A stretch of 53,861 nucleotides of DNA from Bacteroidota bacterium (GTDB lineage Bacteria > Bacteroidota > Bacteroidia > Chitinophagales > Chitinophagaceae), in NCBI GenBank assembly GCA_023430465.1, contig JAEZAM010000011.1, positions 1-53,861 on the forward strand, read 5' to 3'. The notes beneath the pieces are model-generated. The model saw nothing but the letters and a program-made list of their open reading frames with translations. It made no database searches and had not been told where the DNA came from. Numbering within the stretch: position 1 is the first letter of the stretch; each line of letters starts with the position of its first letter. A program made the position numbers and the translations under genes. Positions 7,200 through 15,140 of the stretch are shown here, one piece after another.

Positions 7200-7595
7200 T
7201 TACTGTTCCGGGTAGGGTTCGCCACGGTGGCAGGTTTGACAGGTTACCACCTTCAGGTATTCGGGTCGAACCGTGGTATCGAACCGGAAATAGGTTTTGT
7301 TGAGGTCGATCGTCATCCGCATCATCTTCCTTGCTTCTTCTTTCATATGATTTCCATCGAGTGCGTAATCGAGATTATCGGGGTTATCTTTTTGCGGGGA
7401 GTGACAGAAACTGCACCCGATGCCCAATGCCTTATTGTAAGATTGCATGATGCTGTCCAGCATTTTATCAGAAATATCAGCGGGAAGTACCTGGAGATTT
7501 TTATGCCTGGCTGCAGGGCTCGAGACAGCTGCCACACCTGCGGACACCAGCAGAACCAGTGAAATGACGGCGAGGAGTTTCTTGTGCTTTATCAT
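7200..7595 (-). CDS. Diheme c-type cytochrome
   Basis: Exported protein of 131 residues. An N-terminal hydrophobic segment (residues 6-22) acts as signal peptide or anchor. Two heme c motifs are present: C61-S-F-C-H65 and C119-Q-T-C-H123. Met residues between them (M83, M91, M92, M94) are candidate axial ligands. The layout, with GCSFCH after KALG and CQTCHRGEP near the end, resembles the Bacteroidota cytochromes related to photosynthetic-reaction-centre cytochrome subunits, which carry electrons in the periplasm. It lies 17 bp after pgl on the same strand, so it may be transcribed with the pentose-phosphate operon; a functional link is not evident. Confidence 0.85.
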   Translation of the reverse strand: MIKHKKLLAVISLVLLVSAGVAAVSSPAARHKNLQVLPADISDKMLDSIMQSYNKALGIGCSFCHSPQKDNPDNLDYALDGNHMKEEARKMMRMTIDLNKTYFRFDTTVRPEYLKVVTCQTCHRGEPYPEQ

Positions 7596-7612
7596 TTGCT
7601 AAGCTTGACGGA

Positions 7613-8362
7613 CTAAAGGCGTTGAGCGTTGCGTTTGGTGGCGGGGCCAAGATCAGCCGCGGCGGCGAGGTCTACGTACCACGACAGATCACCTGATGCA
7701 GGGTTGATCACCTGGGATGGGAAAAGTATTGGATTGCGGCCACCTTCCAGTACCTGCCTTAGCGCCATGGCCTTGTCCGGTCCGGCGACGAGGAAAGCAA
7801 TCTTTGCCGCACGGTTCACTACGGCCGTGGTGAGAGTAATCCGGTGCATCTCCTGCTCTTTCAGGTAAAACGTGCTGACCCATTGTGCCTGCTCATTGAT
7901 TACCGGGTAACCGGGAAACAGGGAAAGTGTATGAGCATCCGGTCCCATACCGAGCATCACGAGGTCGAAGGTAGCTTCGCCTTTGAAATATTGGTGTAAG
8001 ACTTGTTCATAAGCTACTCTTGCTTCATCGGGTTCCATTCCGGTGGGCATAATATGAACCTGCTCTTTCACCACGGGTACATGATCAAGTAATTCATCAA
8101 AGGTCATACGTGCGTTGTTGCGCTCATCCGTAAAGGGAACGAAACGTTCGTCGCCCCAGAAAAAATGAATTTTCTTCCATTCGATCTGCCTGGCGTATGC
8201 AGGTTCCCGGAGAATACGGAACAATTTTTTAGGTGTGCTGCCACCTGATAAAGCGATCGTGTAACGCTCAGCCGTAGTAAGGACATTCCTGATATCGGAA
8301 ACAAGCCAATCAGCAAAATGCCTACTTAGCTGATCAGCATCTTTTGAAATAATAAGATTCAT
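7613..8362 (-). CDS. pgl: 6-phosphogluconolactonase
   Basis: Hydrolyses 6-phosphoglucono-1,5-lactone to 6-phosphogluconate, step two of the oxidative pentose-phosphate pathway, in the cytoplasm. It has 249 residues, the normal length of the DevB/SOL family. The phosphosugar-binding motif ALSGGSTPKKLF is near residues 38-49, FFWGDERFVP near 67-76 and GMGPDAHTLSLFPG near 138-151; here Ala stands where many homologues have Gly-His. The start codon is 2 bp after the zwf stop, implying translational coupling. It is the third gene of the gnd-zwf-pgl operon. Confidence 0.95.
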   Translation of the reverse strand: MNLIISKDADQLSRHFADWLVSDIRNVLTTAERYTIALSGGSTPKKLFRILREPAYARQIEWKKIHFFWGDERFVPFTDERNNARMTFDELLDHVPVVKEQVHIMPTGMEPDEARVAYEQVLHQYFKGEATFDLVMLGMGPDAHTLSLFPGYPVINEQAQWVSTFYLKEQEMHRITLTTAVVNRAAKIAFLVAGPDKAMALRQVLEGGRNPILFPSQVINPASGDLSWYVDLAAAADLGPATKRNAQRL

Positions 8363-8364
8363 GA

Positions 8365-9894
8365 TTACTTCTGTCCCTCCTGTTTATTTTGCGCGGGCAG
8401 GTTGGCCCAGAAATGGCCATCTCTGGCGATAAGCGCTTCTGCATCTTCCGGTCCCCAGCTATCCGGTGAATAGTTGGGAAAATCCACAGGAGGGCGTTTC
8501 TGCCATGCCTCGAGCATAGGGGTGATAACCTGCCACGCAGCTTCCACCTGGTCGGCGCGCATGAACAATGTCTGGTTACCTTCGATCACGTCTTCCAGCA
8601 GTGTTTCGTAAGCTTCAGGTTCCTGGCCATCAAACGTATCAGCATAACTGAATACCATGTCCACGGGGTTCAGTACCATTTCAGTACCCGGACGTTTTGC
8701 CTGGATCCTTATGCGAATATCCATTTGTGGCTGAATGCTGAAGGTGAGCCGGTTTGGCCGCCAGGTATCAGCGGCTTCCGGTGGAAATGAATAGTGCGGT
8801 GCTTCTTTGAACTGGATCGTTATAAGCGTTGTTTTCTCATGCATTCGCTTTCCTGTTCGGATATAGAATGGAACATTTTTCCATCTCCAGTTATCAACGA
8901 AGAATCGGGCAGCTACAAATGTTTCAACGGGCGACTCCCTGGAAACGTTTTTCTCCTGGCGATAGCCGGGCACTTCTTTTCCCTTCATCCAACCGTTGGT
9001 GTATTGACCTCGAACGGCATTTTCGTGAACATCTTCCGTGGCAATCTTCCGGATAGCAGAGAGCACGTCAACTTTTTTATTCCTGATCTCGTTGCTTTCG
9101 AAAGAGGTGGGAGGTTCCATTGCTACCATACAAAGAAGTTGCAGGGCATGATTCTGAACCATGTCACGCAGTGCCCCAGCTTCTTCGTAATAACCTCCGC
9201 GGTCTTCAACACCTACTGTTTCGGCCGCGGTGATCTGGACGTGATCGATGTAGTGATTGTTCCAGATAGGTTCGAACATGGCATTCCCAAATCGGAAGGC
9301 AAGTATATTTTGCACTGTTTCTTTTCCGAGGTAATGATCGATGCGAAAAATCTGTTCTTCCCGGAAGAGTCCATCGAGCAAATGATTCAGATCGCGAGCA
9401 CTCTCATAATCGTGCCCAAAAGGTTTTTCAAATACGATACGCGTGTTGTTTGGATCGGTGCAAATCTTCTGCTCTGCCAGTTTGCGCGCGATGTCCGGCG
9501 CGAGTTGTGGCGCTACGGCGAGGTAAAAGATGGATACAGGTTTTACATTCCATTCTTTTCCCTTGTCCCTGATCCAGGATGTCATGCGTGCATAGGATGC
9601 ATCATCCTTGAGATCCATGGAGTGATAGGAAATATGCGGTGCAAATTTTTTCCAGTTTGTCTCCAGGTCGTCTTTTCTCCTGGAAAATTGTTTAGTGCCT
9701 TCAAACAGTTTTTGCCGGTAAATATCTTCATTCTCGTAGGCCGTGCGTCCTACTCCGACGACGATAAATTTTTCCGGTAGCTGATCGTTGAGAAACAGGT
9801 TATACAATGCAGGGATCAGTTTCCTGTTGGCCAGGTCTCCGCTGCCGCCAAATATGAACAGTATGGTAGGTGGCAGGTTCTTTTTCTTTTCCAT
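8365..9894 (-). CDS. zwf: Glucose-6-phosphate 1-dehydrogenase
   Basis: Oxidises glucose 6-phosphate to 6-phosphogluconolactone, making NADPH. It has 509 residues, normal for bacterial enzymes. The nucleotide-binding motif GGSGDLANRKL is at residues 16-26, the EKPFGHD block near 155 and the catalytic signature RIDHYLGKE near 180-188. The substrate-side segment RFGNAMFEPIWN follows. It lies 27 bp after gnd and 2 bp before pgl on the same strand, so the three enzymes of the oxidative branch are made together. A long open frame on the opposite strand inside this gene is a codon-bias shadow. Confidence 0.97.
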   Translation of the reverse strand: MEKKKNLPPTILFIFGGSGDLANRKLIPALYNLFLNDQLPEKFIVVGVGRTAYENEDIYRQKLFEGTKQFSRRKDDLETNWKKFAPHISYHSMDLKDDASYARMTSWIRDKGKEWNVKPVSIFYLAVAPQLAPDIARKLAEQKICTDPNNTRIVFEKPFGHDYESARDLNHLLDGLFREEQIFRIDHYLGKETVQNILAFRFGNAMFEPIWNNHYIDHVQITAAETVGVEDRGGYYEEAGALRDMVQNHALQLLCMVAMEPPTSFESNEIRNKKVDVLSAIRKIATEDVHENAVRGQYTNGWMKGKEVPGYRQEKNVSRESPVETFVAARFFVDNWRWKNVPFYIRTGKRMHEKTTLITIQFKEAPHYSFPPEAADTWRPNRLTFSIQPQMDIRIRIQAKRPGTEMVLNPVDMVFSYADTFDGQEPEAYETLLEDVIEGNQTLFMRADQVEAAWQVITPMLEAWQKRPPVDFPNYSPDSWGPEDAEALIARDGHFWANLPAQNKQEGQK

Positions 9895-9921
9895 ATAAAT
9901 TTTTTTACTGCGAATACTGAT

Positions 9922-11331
9922 TTACCACGTTGCATGGAAGATGCCTTCCCTGTCGAGACGCTGGTAGGTGTGTGCTCCGAAAAAATCGCGTTGCGCCTGG
10001 ATGAGATTAGTGGCCATGCGGTCACTGGTGTAGGCATCGAGGTAAGCAAGTGCGCTCATCAATGCAGCGGCAGGTATGCCAGCGGCAGCGTATTGCTGAG
10101 CGGATTTTCGAAGAGCAGACTGTTTCTTTTTTAGTATGGCAGCAATTTTTTTATCAAGCAGAATGTTTTTCAGTTCAGGGTTCTTTTTATAAGCGGCAGT
10201 GAAAAGTTCCAGCATCGAGGAGCGGATGATGCATCCACCTCGCCAGATGCGAACGACATCCTGGAGCGGAATTTCCATGCCTTTGGATCCGGAGGCAATC
10301 TGCAGCATCGCCAGACCCTGTGCATAGCAGATCATAGTAGCGGCATAGAGGGCGTCATGCAGTTGTTTCACTGCTTTATCGCGATCGGCACCGGATTGCT
10401 TTATCCGTGGTTTATACAGTTCGGCGGCTTGCCTGCGTTCATCTTTGTAGCCTGAGAGGTCGCGCATGGCCACAGCCATGTCAATAGTCGGCAGGGAGGC
10501 GGGCAGGTTCATCGCTTCCTGGGAGGTCCATTTACCGGTACCTTTCGAGCCGGCCTTGTCGAGGATGACGTCCACCAGGCGGGCGTCGGTGAGGTCATCT
10601 TGTTTCGGAAATATCTGGGCGGTTATTTCGATGAGGAAGGATTGCAGTTCTCCTTCATTCCATTTTTTGAATACCTCATGAAGTTCATCGTTGTTCAGGC
10701 CCAGTCCGCGCTTCAGGTAATCATAGGCTTCGCTGATAAGTTGCATGATGCCATATTCAATGCCGTTGTGTACCATTTTAACGTAGTGGCCCGCGGCGCC
10801 TTTGCCCATATAGGCCACGCAGGGTTCGCCATTGACGTGTGCAGAGATGGATTCGAGGATGATTCTGACAGCACCATAGGCTTCTTTGTCACCGCCGGGC
10901 ATGATGCTGGGACCAAACCTTGCTCCCGCTTCACCGCCGCTTACGCCCACGCCCATGAAATGGATGTTTTTTTCCTGCAGTGATTCGACTCGTCGGAGTG
11001 TGTCCAGGAAAAAAGAGTTACCTCCGTCGATGATGATGTCTCCGGGTTCCACCAGTGGGATGAGTTCGTTGATCACCGCATCAACCGGTGCGCCCGCAGG
11101 TACGAGCATCATGATCTTACGCGGTGTTTTGAGCTGGCTGACCATTGATTCCAGGGTGTCCACGCCTTTGACGACAGCCTTTTCGCCGGCGGCGGATTCG
11201 AGAAGGTCGCCTTTGCTCCGGTCTTTGTCAAACCCGATGGCTGCAAATCCGTGATCGGCAATGTTTAACAGCAGGTTTCGACCCATTGTCCCTAAGCCCA
11301 CCATTCCGAAATCATATGATATCCCTGTCAT
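9922..11331 (-). CDS. gnd: 6-phosphogluconate dehydrogenase, decarboxylating
   Basis: Converts 6-phosphogluconate to ribulose 5-phosphate and CO2 with reduction of NADP. It has 469 residues, the usual length of the long homodimeric form. The Rossmann motif GLGTMGRNLLLNIADHG is at residues 12-28, GVSGGEAGARFGPSIMPGG near 128-146 and the catalytic Lys in VKMVHNGIEYG near 184. The C-terminal arm ends with the conserved QRDFFGAHTYQRLDREG. First gene of gnd-zwf-pgl; the 115-bp region to the divergent korB at 11447 must hold both promoters, though no perfect box stands out. Confidence 0.97.
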   Translation of the reverse strand: MTGISYDFGMVGLGTMGRNLLLNIADHGFAAIGFDKDRSKGDLLESAAGEKAVVKGVDTLESMVSQLKTPRKIMMLVPAGAPVDAVINELIPLVEPGDIIIDGGNSFFLDTLRRVESLQEKNIHFMGVGVSGGEAGARFGPSIMPGGDKEAYGAVRIILESISAHVNGEPCVAYMGKGAAGHYVKMVHNGIEYGIMQLISEAYDYLKRGLGLNNDELHEVFKKWNEGELQSFLIEITAQIFPKQDDLTDARLVDVILDKAGSKGTGKWTSQEAMNLPASLPTIDMAVAMRDLSGYKDERRQAAELYKPRIKQSGADRDKAVKQLHDALYAATMICYAQGLAMLQIASGSKGMEIPLQDVVRIWRGGCIIRSSMLELFTAAYKKNPELKNILLDKKIAAILKKKQSALRKSAQQYAAAGIPAAALMSALAYLDAYTSDRMATNLIQAQRDFFGAHTYQRLDREGIFHATW

Positions 11332-11446
11332 ATTTATTAGAATTGAGCCCGCAAATTATCACAATTAGCGTTATAGCTTACCTAATATGCAGATTGCTTA
11401 CGGGCACAAGGGAAGGAATGATTAATTTTACACCCAATTTTCAAAT

Positions 11447-12478
11447 ATGAGTGACGTGATTACGGCGGCGCCGGCTTTAACAGCCAAAGATTTTGCAACG
11501 GACCAGGAAGTCAGGTGGTGTCCGGGTTGTGGTGACTATTCGATCCTGGCACAGGTGCAGAAGGTGATGCCGACCATTGGCGTACCGCGCGAGAATATTG
11601 TAATAATATCGGGTATCGGTTGCAGCAGCCGTTTTCCTTACTATATGAATACATATGGTATGCACTCTATTCATGGTCGTGCCACAGCGATAGCCTCAGG
11701 GTTGAAGGCGAGCCGGCCTGAGTTAAGCGTCTGGATTGTGTCCGGAGATGGCGACAGCCTTAGTATAGGAGGTAATCATACGATTCATCTTCTTCGCCGG
11801 AACTTTGATGTGAACTTGCTGGTGTTCAATAACCAGATATATGGATTGACGAAAGGTCAGTACTCGCCAACATCGGAGAAGAATAAGGTAACAAAATCGA
11901 CCCCGTTTGGAAGTATTGATCATCCATTTAACCCGCTGGCGCTGGCCATGGGTGCGGATGCTACGTTTGTAGCCCGCACGATGGACCGTGATCCGAAGCA
12001 TTTGCAGGCTATGTTGATTCGCACCAATCAGCACAAGGGCGCTTCATTCCTGGAGATATACCAGAATTGCAACATATTCAATGATGGGGCCTTTGAAATA
12101 TTCACGGAGAAGGGAAGCAAGCCACAGGAAACGATCTTTCTGGAGCAGGGGAAGCCATTGGTATTTGGGGCAGCAAATGATAAGGGAATCCGGTTGGATG
12201 GCTTTACACCGCAGGTGATAGATTTCAATAACGGGTTCAGTATTGACGATTGCTGGGTTCATGACGAGCAGGACATCTACAAGGCGCAGATATTGACGCG
12301 CATTTTCGATGATCCGAAGATCGAGGGTCATTTACCTAGGCCGTTTGGCGTGTTTTATCAGCAGGACCGGCCCTGTTATGAGGAGGTGATGGCGTTGCAA
12401 CTGGAGGATGCTATTGCGCGGAAGGCACCGGATCTCGACGCTTTATTGCGCGGCCGGGAGACGTGGACGATCAGTTAA
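11447..12478 (+). CDS. korB: 2-oxoacid:ferredoxin oxidoreductase, beta subunit
   Basis: Thiamine-diphosphate subunit of a 2-oxoglutarate (or related 2-oxoacid) ferredoxin oxidoreductase. In 343 residues it shows the CPGCG motif near 26-30, GIGCSSR near 55-61 and a third conserved Cys in NCNIFNDG near 208, the usual Fe-S ligands, plus the TPP motif GDGDSLSIGGNH near 99-110 and NNQIYGLTKGQ. The beta subunit needs an alpha/gamma subunit (KorA) for activity. No korA is present here: the upstream neighbour is the divergent gnd and the downstream one a convergent cupin gene. The partner must be encoded elsewhere. A 27-bp palindrome lies 44 bp after the stop. Confidence 0.93.
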   Translation: MSDVITAAPALTAKDFATDQEVRWCPGCGDYSILAQVQKVMPTIGVPRENIVIISGIGCSSRFPYYMNTYGMHSIHGRATAIASGLKASRPELSVWIVSGDGDSLSIGGNHTIHLLRRNFDVNLLVFNNQIYGLTKGQYSPTSEKNKVTKSTPFGSIDHPFNPLALAMGADATFVARTMDRDPKHLQAMLIRTNQHKGASFLEIYQNCNIFNDGAFEIFTEKGSKPQETIFLEQGKPLVFGAANDKGIRLDGFTPQVIDFNNGFSIDDCWVHDEQDIYKAQILTRIFDDPKIEGHLPRPFGVFYQQDRPCYEEVMALQLEDAIARKAPDLDALLRGRETWTIS

Positions 12479-12522
12479 GGTTGGGGGTAAAGACGGTGCT
12501 TTGCGGCAGCAGGGCGTAAACG

Positions 12523-12549
12523 GTTGTCAACCTTTTAAAGGTTGACAAC
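12523..12549. repeat. 27-bp near-perfect palindrome, copy 1
   Basis: Arms GTTGTCAACCTTT and AAAGGTTGACAAC surround a single central T. An identical 27-bp copy lies at 42475-42501. Both copies sit between convergent genes, here between korB and the cupin gene. This suggests a dispersed REP-like element that may act as a two-way terminator or 3'-end stabiliser. The rest of the gap to 12680 shows nothing else I can name. Confidence 0.8.
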
Positions 12550-12680
12550 TTTCGATTTTGCGGGGTTTAGACGGCATCTGCCCGAGGAAGCCACCTCCCG
12601 CTGTTGATCTTACCCACAGCATTCATCCGCGAAAACACCAGAACGTATCTCACCTCTATCCGATATATTCTTAAAAAATA

Positions 12681-13565
12681 TCAGGGTTCAACTTTCAATA
12701 GCCGATCGGCATTCTTCCGCGTTTTCTTCACCTTGACATCATACCACCACCCTGGCGCTGTTTTCTTCAAGAGTGTATCGATTGTTCGCATGCCCACGAG
12801 GTTCCAGGCGCCTTTTAGCTTACCGCTCAATGAAGGCTGCAAAGCCCGGAGACTCATGGCGAAGCCACTTTCCAGGTATTCCATGTGATGCCAGTAGCCG
12901 GCAGGCATGAACAGCGTGTAGCCGTGATCAAGCGTTAGGTCATAGCCCTCTGCCAATCGCAATGCAGGAAATTCTTTGTAGTCGATCGCGCTCTGCTCAT
13001 CGTAATAGCGTGTAAAATCAACCAGGCTCAACACTTCAAAAGGCTTGCGGTACAGTTTATATTGTTCCTCGTAGGGGAACATAAGTACACGTTTTTTTCC
13101 GGCAAACTGTGTGTGAAGGATATGTGAGAGATCTATGTCGAAATGAATATGCGTTACGCTGGTAGCACCCCCGGTAAAAAGCATGGGATATTTTTTTACA
13201 AATCCCTTCATCAGGTGCTCGGGCCACTCAAAGTCCTGGATCAGTTGAGGCGCATGATCAAAGATGTTGAACAGGAAGATGCGCCAGGCCGCGGGCCCCT
13301 TGCGGATCATATCAATGTATTCGGAGAAAGTCGTGTAATCGTCTGCAGTATTGATGGGGGTGTAGGCATCGCTCTTAACATTGTTATACAGCGGCACTTT
13401 TTTTTGCCCAACAAGTTGGTTGAAATAGTCCCAGTTCCACTTATGATACGCCGGCCATTTCTTTGCAAGGTCTTTGATGACAAGCGGAATACCCGGCTTA
13501 TAAAATTCTTTTCTGAATTCTTCCGGTGAGATCGAATCCACTATGGTAACGGGCTTCAATTTCAT
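12681..13565 (-). CDS. Cupin-like (JmjC-type) Fe(II)/2-oxoglutarate oxygenase
   Basis: Protein of 294 residues with the cupin-8/JmjC fold pattern. The metal triad is visible as H141-x-D143 (in THIHFDID) and His226 or His227 in PAGYWHHMEY. The front part contains the family opening EFRKEFYKPGIPLVIKDLAKKWPA, and the double-stranded beta-helix includes HTLFMPAG-like spacing. Family members hydroxylate protein or RNA side chains using Fe(II) and 2-oxoglutarate; the target here is unknown. It is convergent with korB and divergent from tsaC, 103 bp away. The pairing with a tRNA-modification gene is suggestive only. Confidence 0.85.
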   Translation of the reverse strand: MKLKPVTIVDSISPEEFRKEFYKPGIPLVIKDLAKKWPAYHKWNWDYFNQLVGQKKVPLYNNVKSDAYTPINTADDYTTFSEYIDMIRKGPAAWRIFLFNIFDHAPQLIQDFEWPEHLMKGFVKKYPMLFTGGATSVTHIHFDIDLSHILHTQFAGKKRVLMFPYEEQYKLYRKPFEVLSLVDFTRYYDEQSAIDYKEFPALRLAEGYDLTLDHGYTLFMPAGYWHHMEYLESGFAMSLRALQPSLSGKLKGAWNLVGMRTIDTLLKKTAPGWWYDVKVKKTRKNADRLLKVEP

Positions 13566-13668
13566 ACCCTCATTTTTATTATATCTCTAAACAGGAAAAG
13601 TAAAAAATGTAAATGGATTGGCAATCTATAAATAGAAATTTTGGCAAAACACTTGTAGCTTTAGAAAG

Positions 13669-14277
13669 ATGCTGTTACACATTCATCCGGATAACCCTCA
13701 GCCCCGCCAGATTAAAACGGTCGTGGAAATGCTGGAACGCGGCGCGATCATCATTTATCCCACAGACACCATCTACGGCCTGGGGTGCGACATTCTGCAA
13801 CATAAGGCGGTCGAGCGCATCTGCAGGATCAAGCAGGTGGACCCCAAAAGAGCACAATTATCATTTATATGCTCTGATCTGAGTCACCTGAGCGACTATA
13901 CCAAGCAGCTACCTACGGCCACCTACCGGCTGTTGAAGGAATACCTGCCCGGCCCCTACACCTTCATTCTTCCGGCCAGTAAGATGGTCCCCAAGATCCT
14001 GCAAAGCAAAAAGGACACGATCGGTTTGCGTATTCCCGACAACAATATTGCGCAGGCGATCGTGGCGGCATTGGGAAGACCAATACTAAGTGCATCACTT
14101 CCGGGTGATATGGTAGAGGACTATACCGATCCTGAAGTGATGTACGAGAATTTCCGCAAGGAAGTAGATGTGGTGATCGACGGAGGAATAGGCGGCATGA
14201 CGCCGTCAACTGTTGTTGACCTTACAAAAGATGAATATGAGGTGATCCGCGAAGGCGCAGGCGAGTGGAGGGAGTGA
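13669..14277 (+). CDS. tsaC: L-threonylcarbamoyladenylate synthase (t6A37 biosynthesis)
   Basis: YrdC/Sua5-family enzyme that joins threonine, bicarbonate and ATP to make threonylcarbamoyl-AMP, used by the TsaBDE proteins to form t6A37 in ANN-decoding tRNAs. It has 202 residues, so it is the short form without the Sua5 C-terminal domain. Family motifs are GAIIIYPTDTIYGLGCD near 29-45, the basic KQVDPKRAQLSFICSD near 59-74, the PGPYTFILPAS block near 93-103 and the end STVVDLTKDEYEVIREG. The start ATG is 16 bp after a TAGCTTTA box resembling a -7 element. A hexamer repeat array begins at the stop codon. Confidence 0.93.
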   Translation: MLLHIHPDNPQPRQIKTVVEMLERGAIIIYPTDTIYGLGCDILQHKAVERICRIKQVDPKRAQLSFICSDLSHLSDYTKQLPTATYRLLKEYLPGPYTFILPASKMVPKILQSKKDTIGLRIPDNNIAQAIVAALGRPILSASLPGDMVEDYTDPEVMYENFRKEVDVVIDGGIGGMTPSTVVDLTKDEYEVIREGAGEWRE

Positions 14278-14337
14278 GTTAAGGTTGAGGTTAAGGTTGA
14301 GGTTGAGGTTAAGGTTAAGGTTGAGATTGAGGTTGAC
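14278..14337. repeat. Tandem hexamer array (GTTRAG x 10)
   Basis: Ten consecutive 6-bp units of the form GTTAAG or GTTGAG (one ATTGAG, last unit GTTGAC) begin directly after the tsaC TGA. Unit length is constant and substitutions are almost only A/G at one position, so the array is a recent slippage product. Copy number would be expected to vary between strains. Confidence 0.85.
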
Positions 14338-14393
14338 CGTTGCCCGCTCCTCCTCTCTTTCTCCGCTCGATTTTGGGGAAACGACATTCAGTT

Positions 14394-14419
14394 AAAAAAA
14401 AGCATCCCGCAGGATGCCT
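14394..14419 (-). terminator. Terminator of the small basic secreted protein gene
   Basis: GCATCC-CGCA-GGATGC (14402-14417) forms a tight 6-bp stem with a 4-nt loop. On the minus strand it is followed by eight T residues (14401-14394), the classic intrinsic form. It lies 8 bp after the stop of the gene at 14426-14749 and may also slow transcription from tsaC. Confidence 0.8.
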
Positions 14420-14425
14420 TTCTAT

Positions 14426-14749
14426 TTAAATAATTCTTTTGCGACTGTTGTGCTTGAAGCGATACGATTGACGACGATCAGTCTTGCGCATTTTACTCAG
14501 CTTTCTTTTTTCATAGCGCGTCAATTTACCATCACGCAGGGCATGTCTTTTCGCGCGGCCGTACTCGCGGTCATTTTTGTGGAGTTTGAACTTTTCACCG
14601 CGTGTCAATTGACCGGATCTGAACTTTCTATCCACCCGTTCTTTGCGAATACCGTCGCGGTCTCTGTTGAAGCCGTCACGTCCGGACTGTGCAGAAACAG
14701 TGATGGTGAAAATGGCGAGTGTTAAACCAAGCAATACTATTTTTTTCAT
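14426..14749 (-). CDS. Small basic secreted protein, function unknown
   Basis: Protein of 107 residues starting MKKIVLLGLTLAIFTITVSAQ, a clear signal peptide with cleavage likely after SAQ or SA-Q (about residue 20). The mature part is strongly basic, rich in Arg and Lys. It contains two copies of a short motif, SGQLTRGEKFKLHK and DGKLTRYEKRKLSK, spaced about 30 residues apart and separated by an RDGxxxD-like stretch. The motif recalls EF-hand flanks (DG-L-E--L) but the acidic calcium loop is not complete. I start at the ATG at 14749, which begins a perfect signal peptide; the open frame upstream crosses the promoter. No family is recognised. A strong terminator follows. Confidence 0.7.
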   Translation of the reverse strand: MKKIVLLGLTLAIFTITVSAQSGRDGFNRDRDGIRKERVDRKFRSGQLTRGEKFKLHKNDREYGRAKRHALRDGKLTRYEKRKLSKMRKTDRRQSYRFKHNSRKRII

Positions 14750-14848
14750 GGTGCTTTTTTTTAAATGATGAATGTATTTGTATCTAGGACATACCTGCAC
14801 CACCGTAGTTTAACGGCGAAATCAATGTTTAACCTTAATTAACGGACG

Positions 14849-14933
14849 ACTGGAATGCTGGATGCTGGATGGCTGGGGGCTGGATGCTGGGTGCTGGATG
14901 ACTGGATGCTGGAGGGCTGGATGGTGGATGAGG
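14849..14933. repeat. Degenerate heptamer array, unit GCTGGAT
   Basis: About eleven units related to GCTGGAT, many exact, some with one inserted G or A, in tandem over about 85 bp. The 7-bp period matches that of the arrays at 15141-15257 although the unit sequence differs. Confidence 0.75.
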
Positions 14934-14941
14934 GTTTCTAG

Positions 14942-15070
14942 CCCCAGGATTAATTGTAGAAGTTTAGAGTTGATCTGACAATTGGGATTAAATTTAAGTA
15001 GCGACACTTATTTCATAACCCCAAAATGTCAGACCATGAACTCTGCAACTAAGTTAATCAAATCCCGGGG
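14942..15070. mobile_element. MITE-like long imperfect inverted repeat
   Basis: Two arms of about 45-50 nt (14942-14989 and 15017-15070) are imperfect reverse complements. The left arm opens CCCCAGGATTAATT and the reverse-complemented right arm opens CCCCGGGATTTGATTAA. Inner parts match as AGAGTT-GATCTGACA against AGAGTTCATGGTCTGACA. A 27-nt AT-rich centre has no coding capacity. The form suits a non-autonomous miniature transposable element or a highly folded RNA. No clear target-site duplication is visible. Confidence 0.5.
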
Positions 15071-15082
15071 TTTAATACGCCC

Positions 15083-15131
15083 GGTCCCTGAGTAGCGCAT
15101 GAGCGCAGCGAATGCGAGTATGGAAGGGACC
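15083..15131. repeat. REP-like interrupted palindrome
   Basis: GGTCCCT (15083-15089) and AGGGACC (15125-15131) are exact reverse complements, with CCCTGAG at the left and GAAGGG at the right. The interior carries a second smaller palindromic core around GCGCATGAGCGCAGCGAATGCG. The outer CCCTGAG...GAAGGG form resembles repetitive extragenic palindromes of many bacteria. Confidence 0.55.
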
Positions 15132-15140
15132 TGAAATAGG

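Noticed and set aside
8794..9780. 328-codon plus-strand frame inside zwf
   Set aside because: Mirror frame of a strongly coded gene; zwf motifs on the minus strand are complete.
14278..14337. Telomere-like repeat marking a linear end
   Set aside because: The hexamer array is internal, only 60 bp long, and flanked by ordinary genes.
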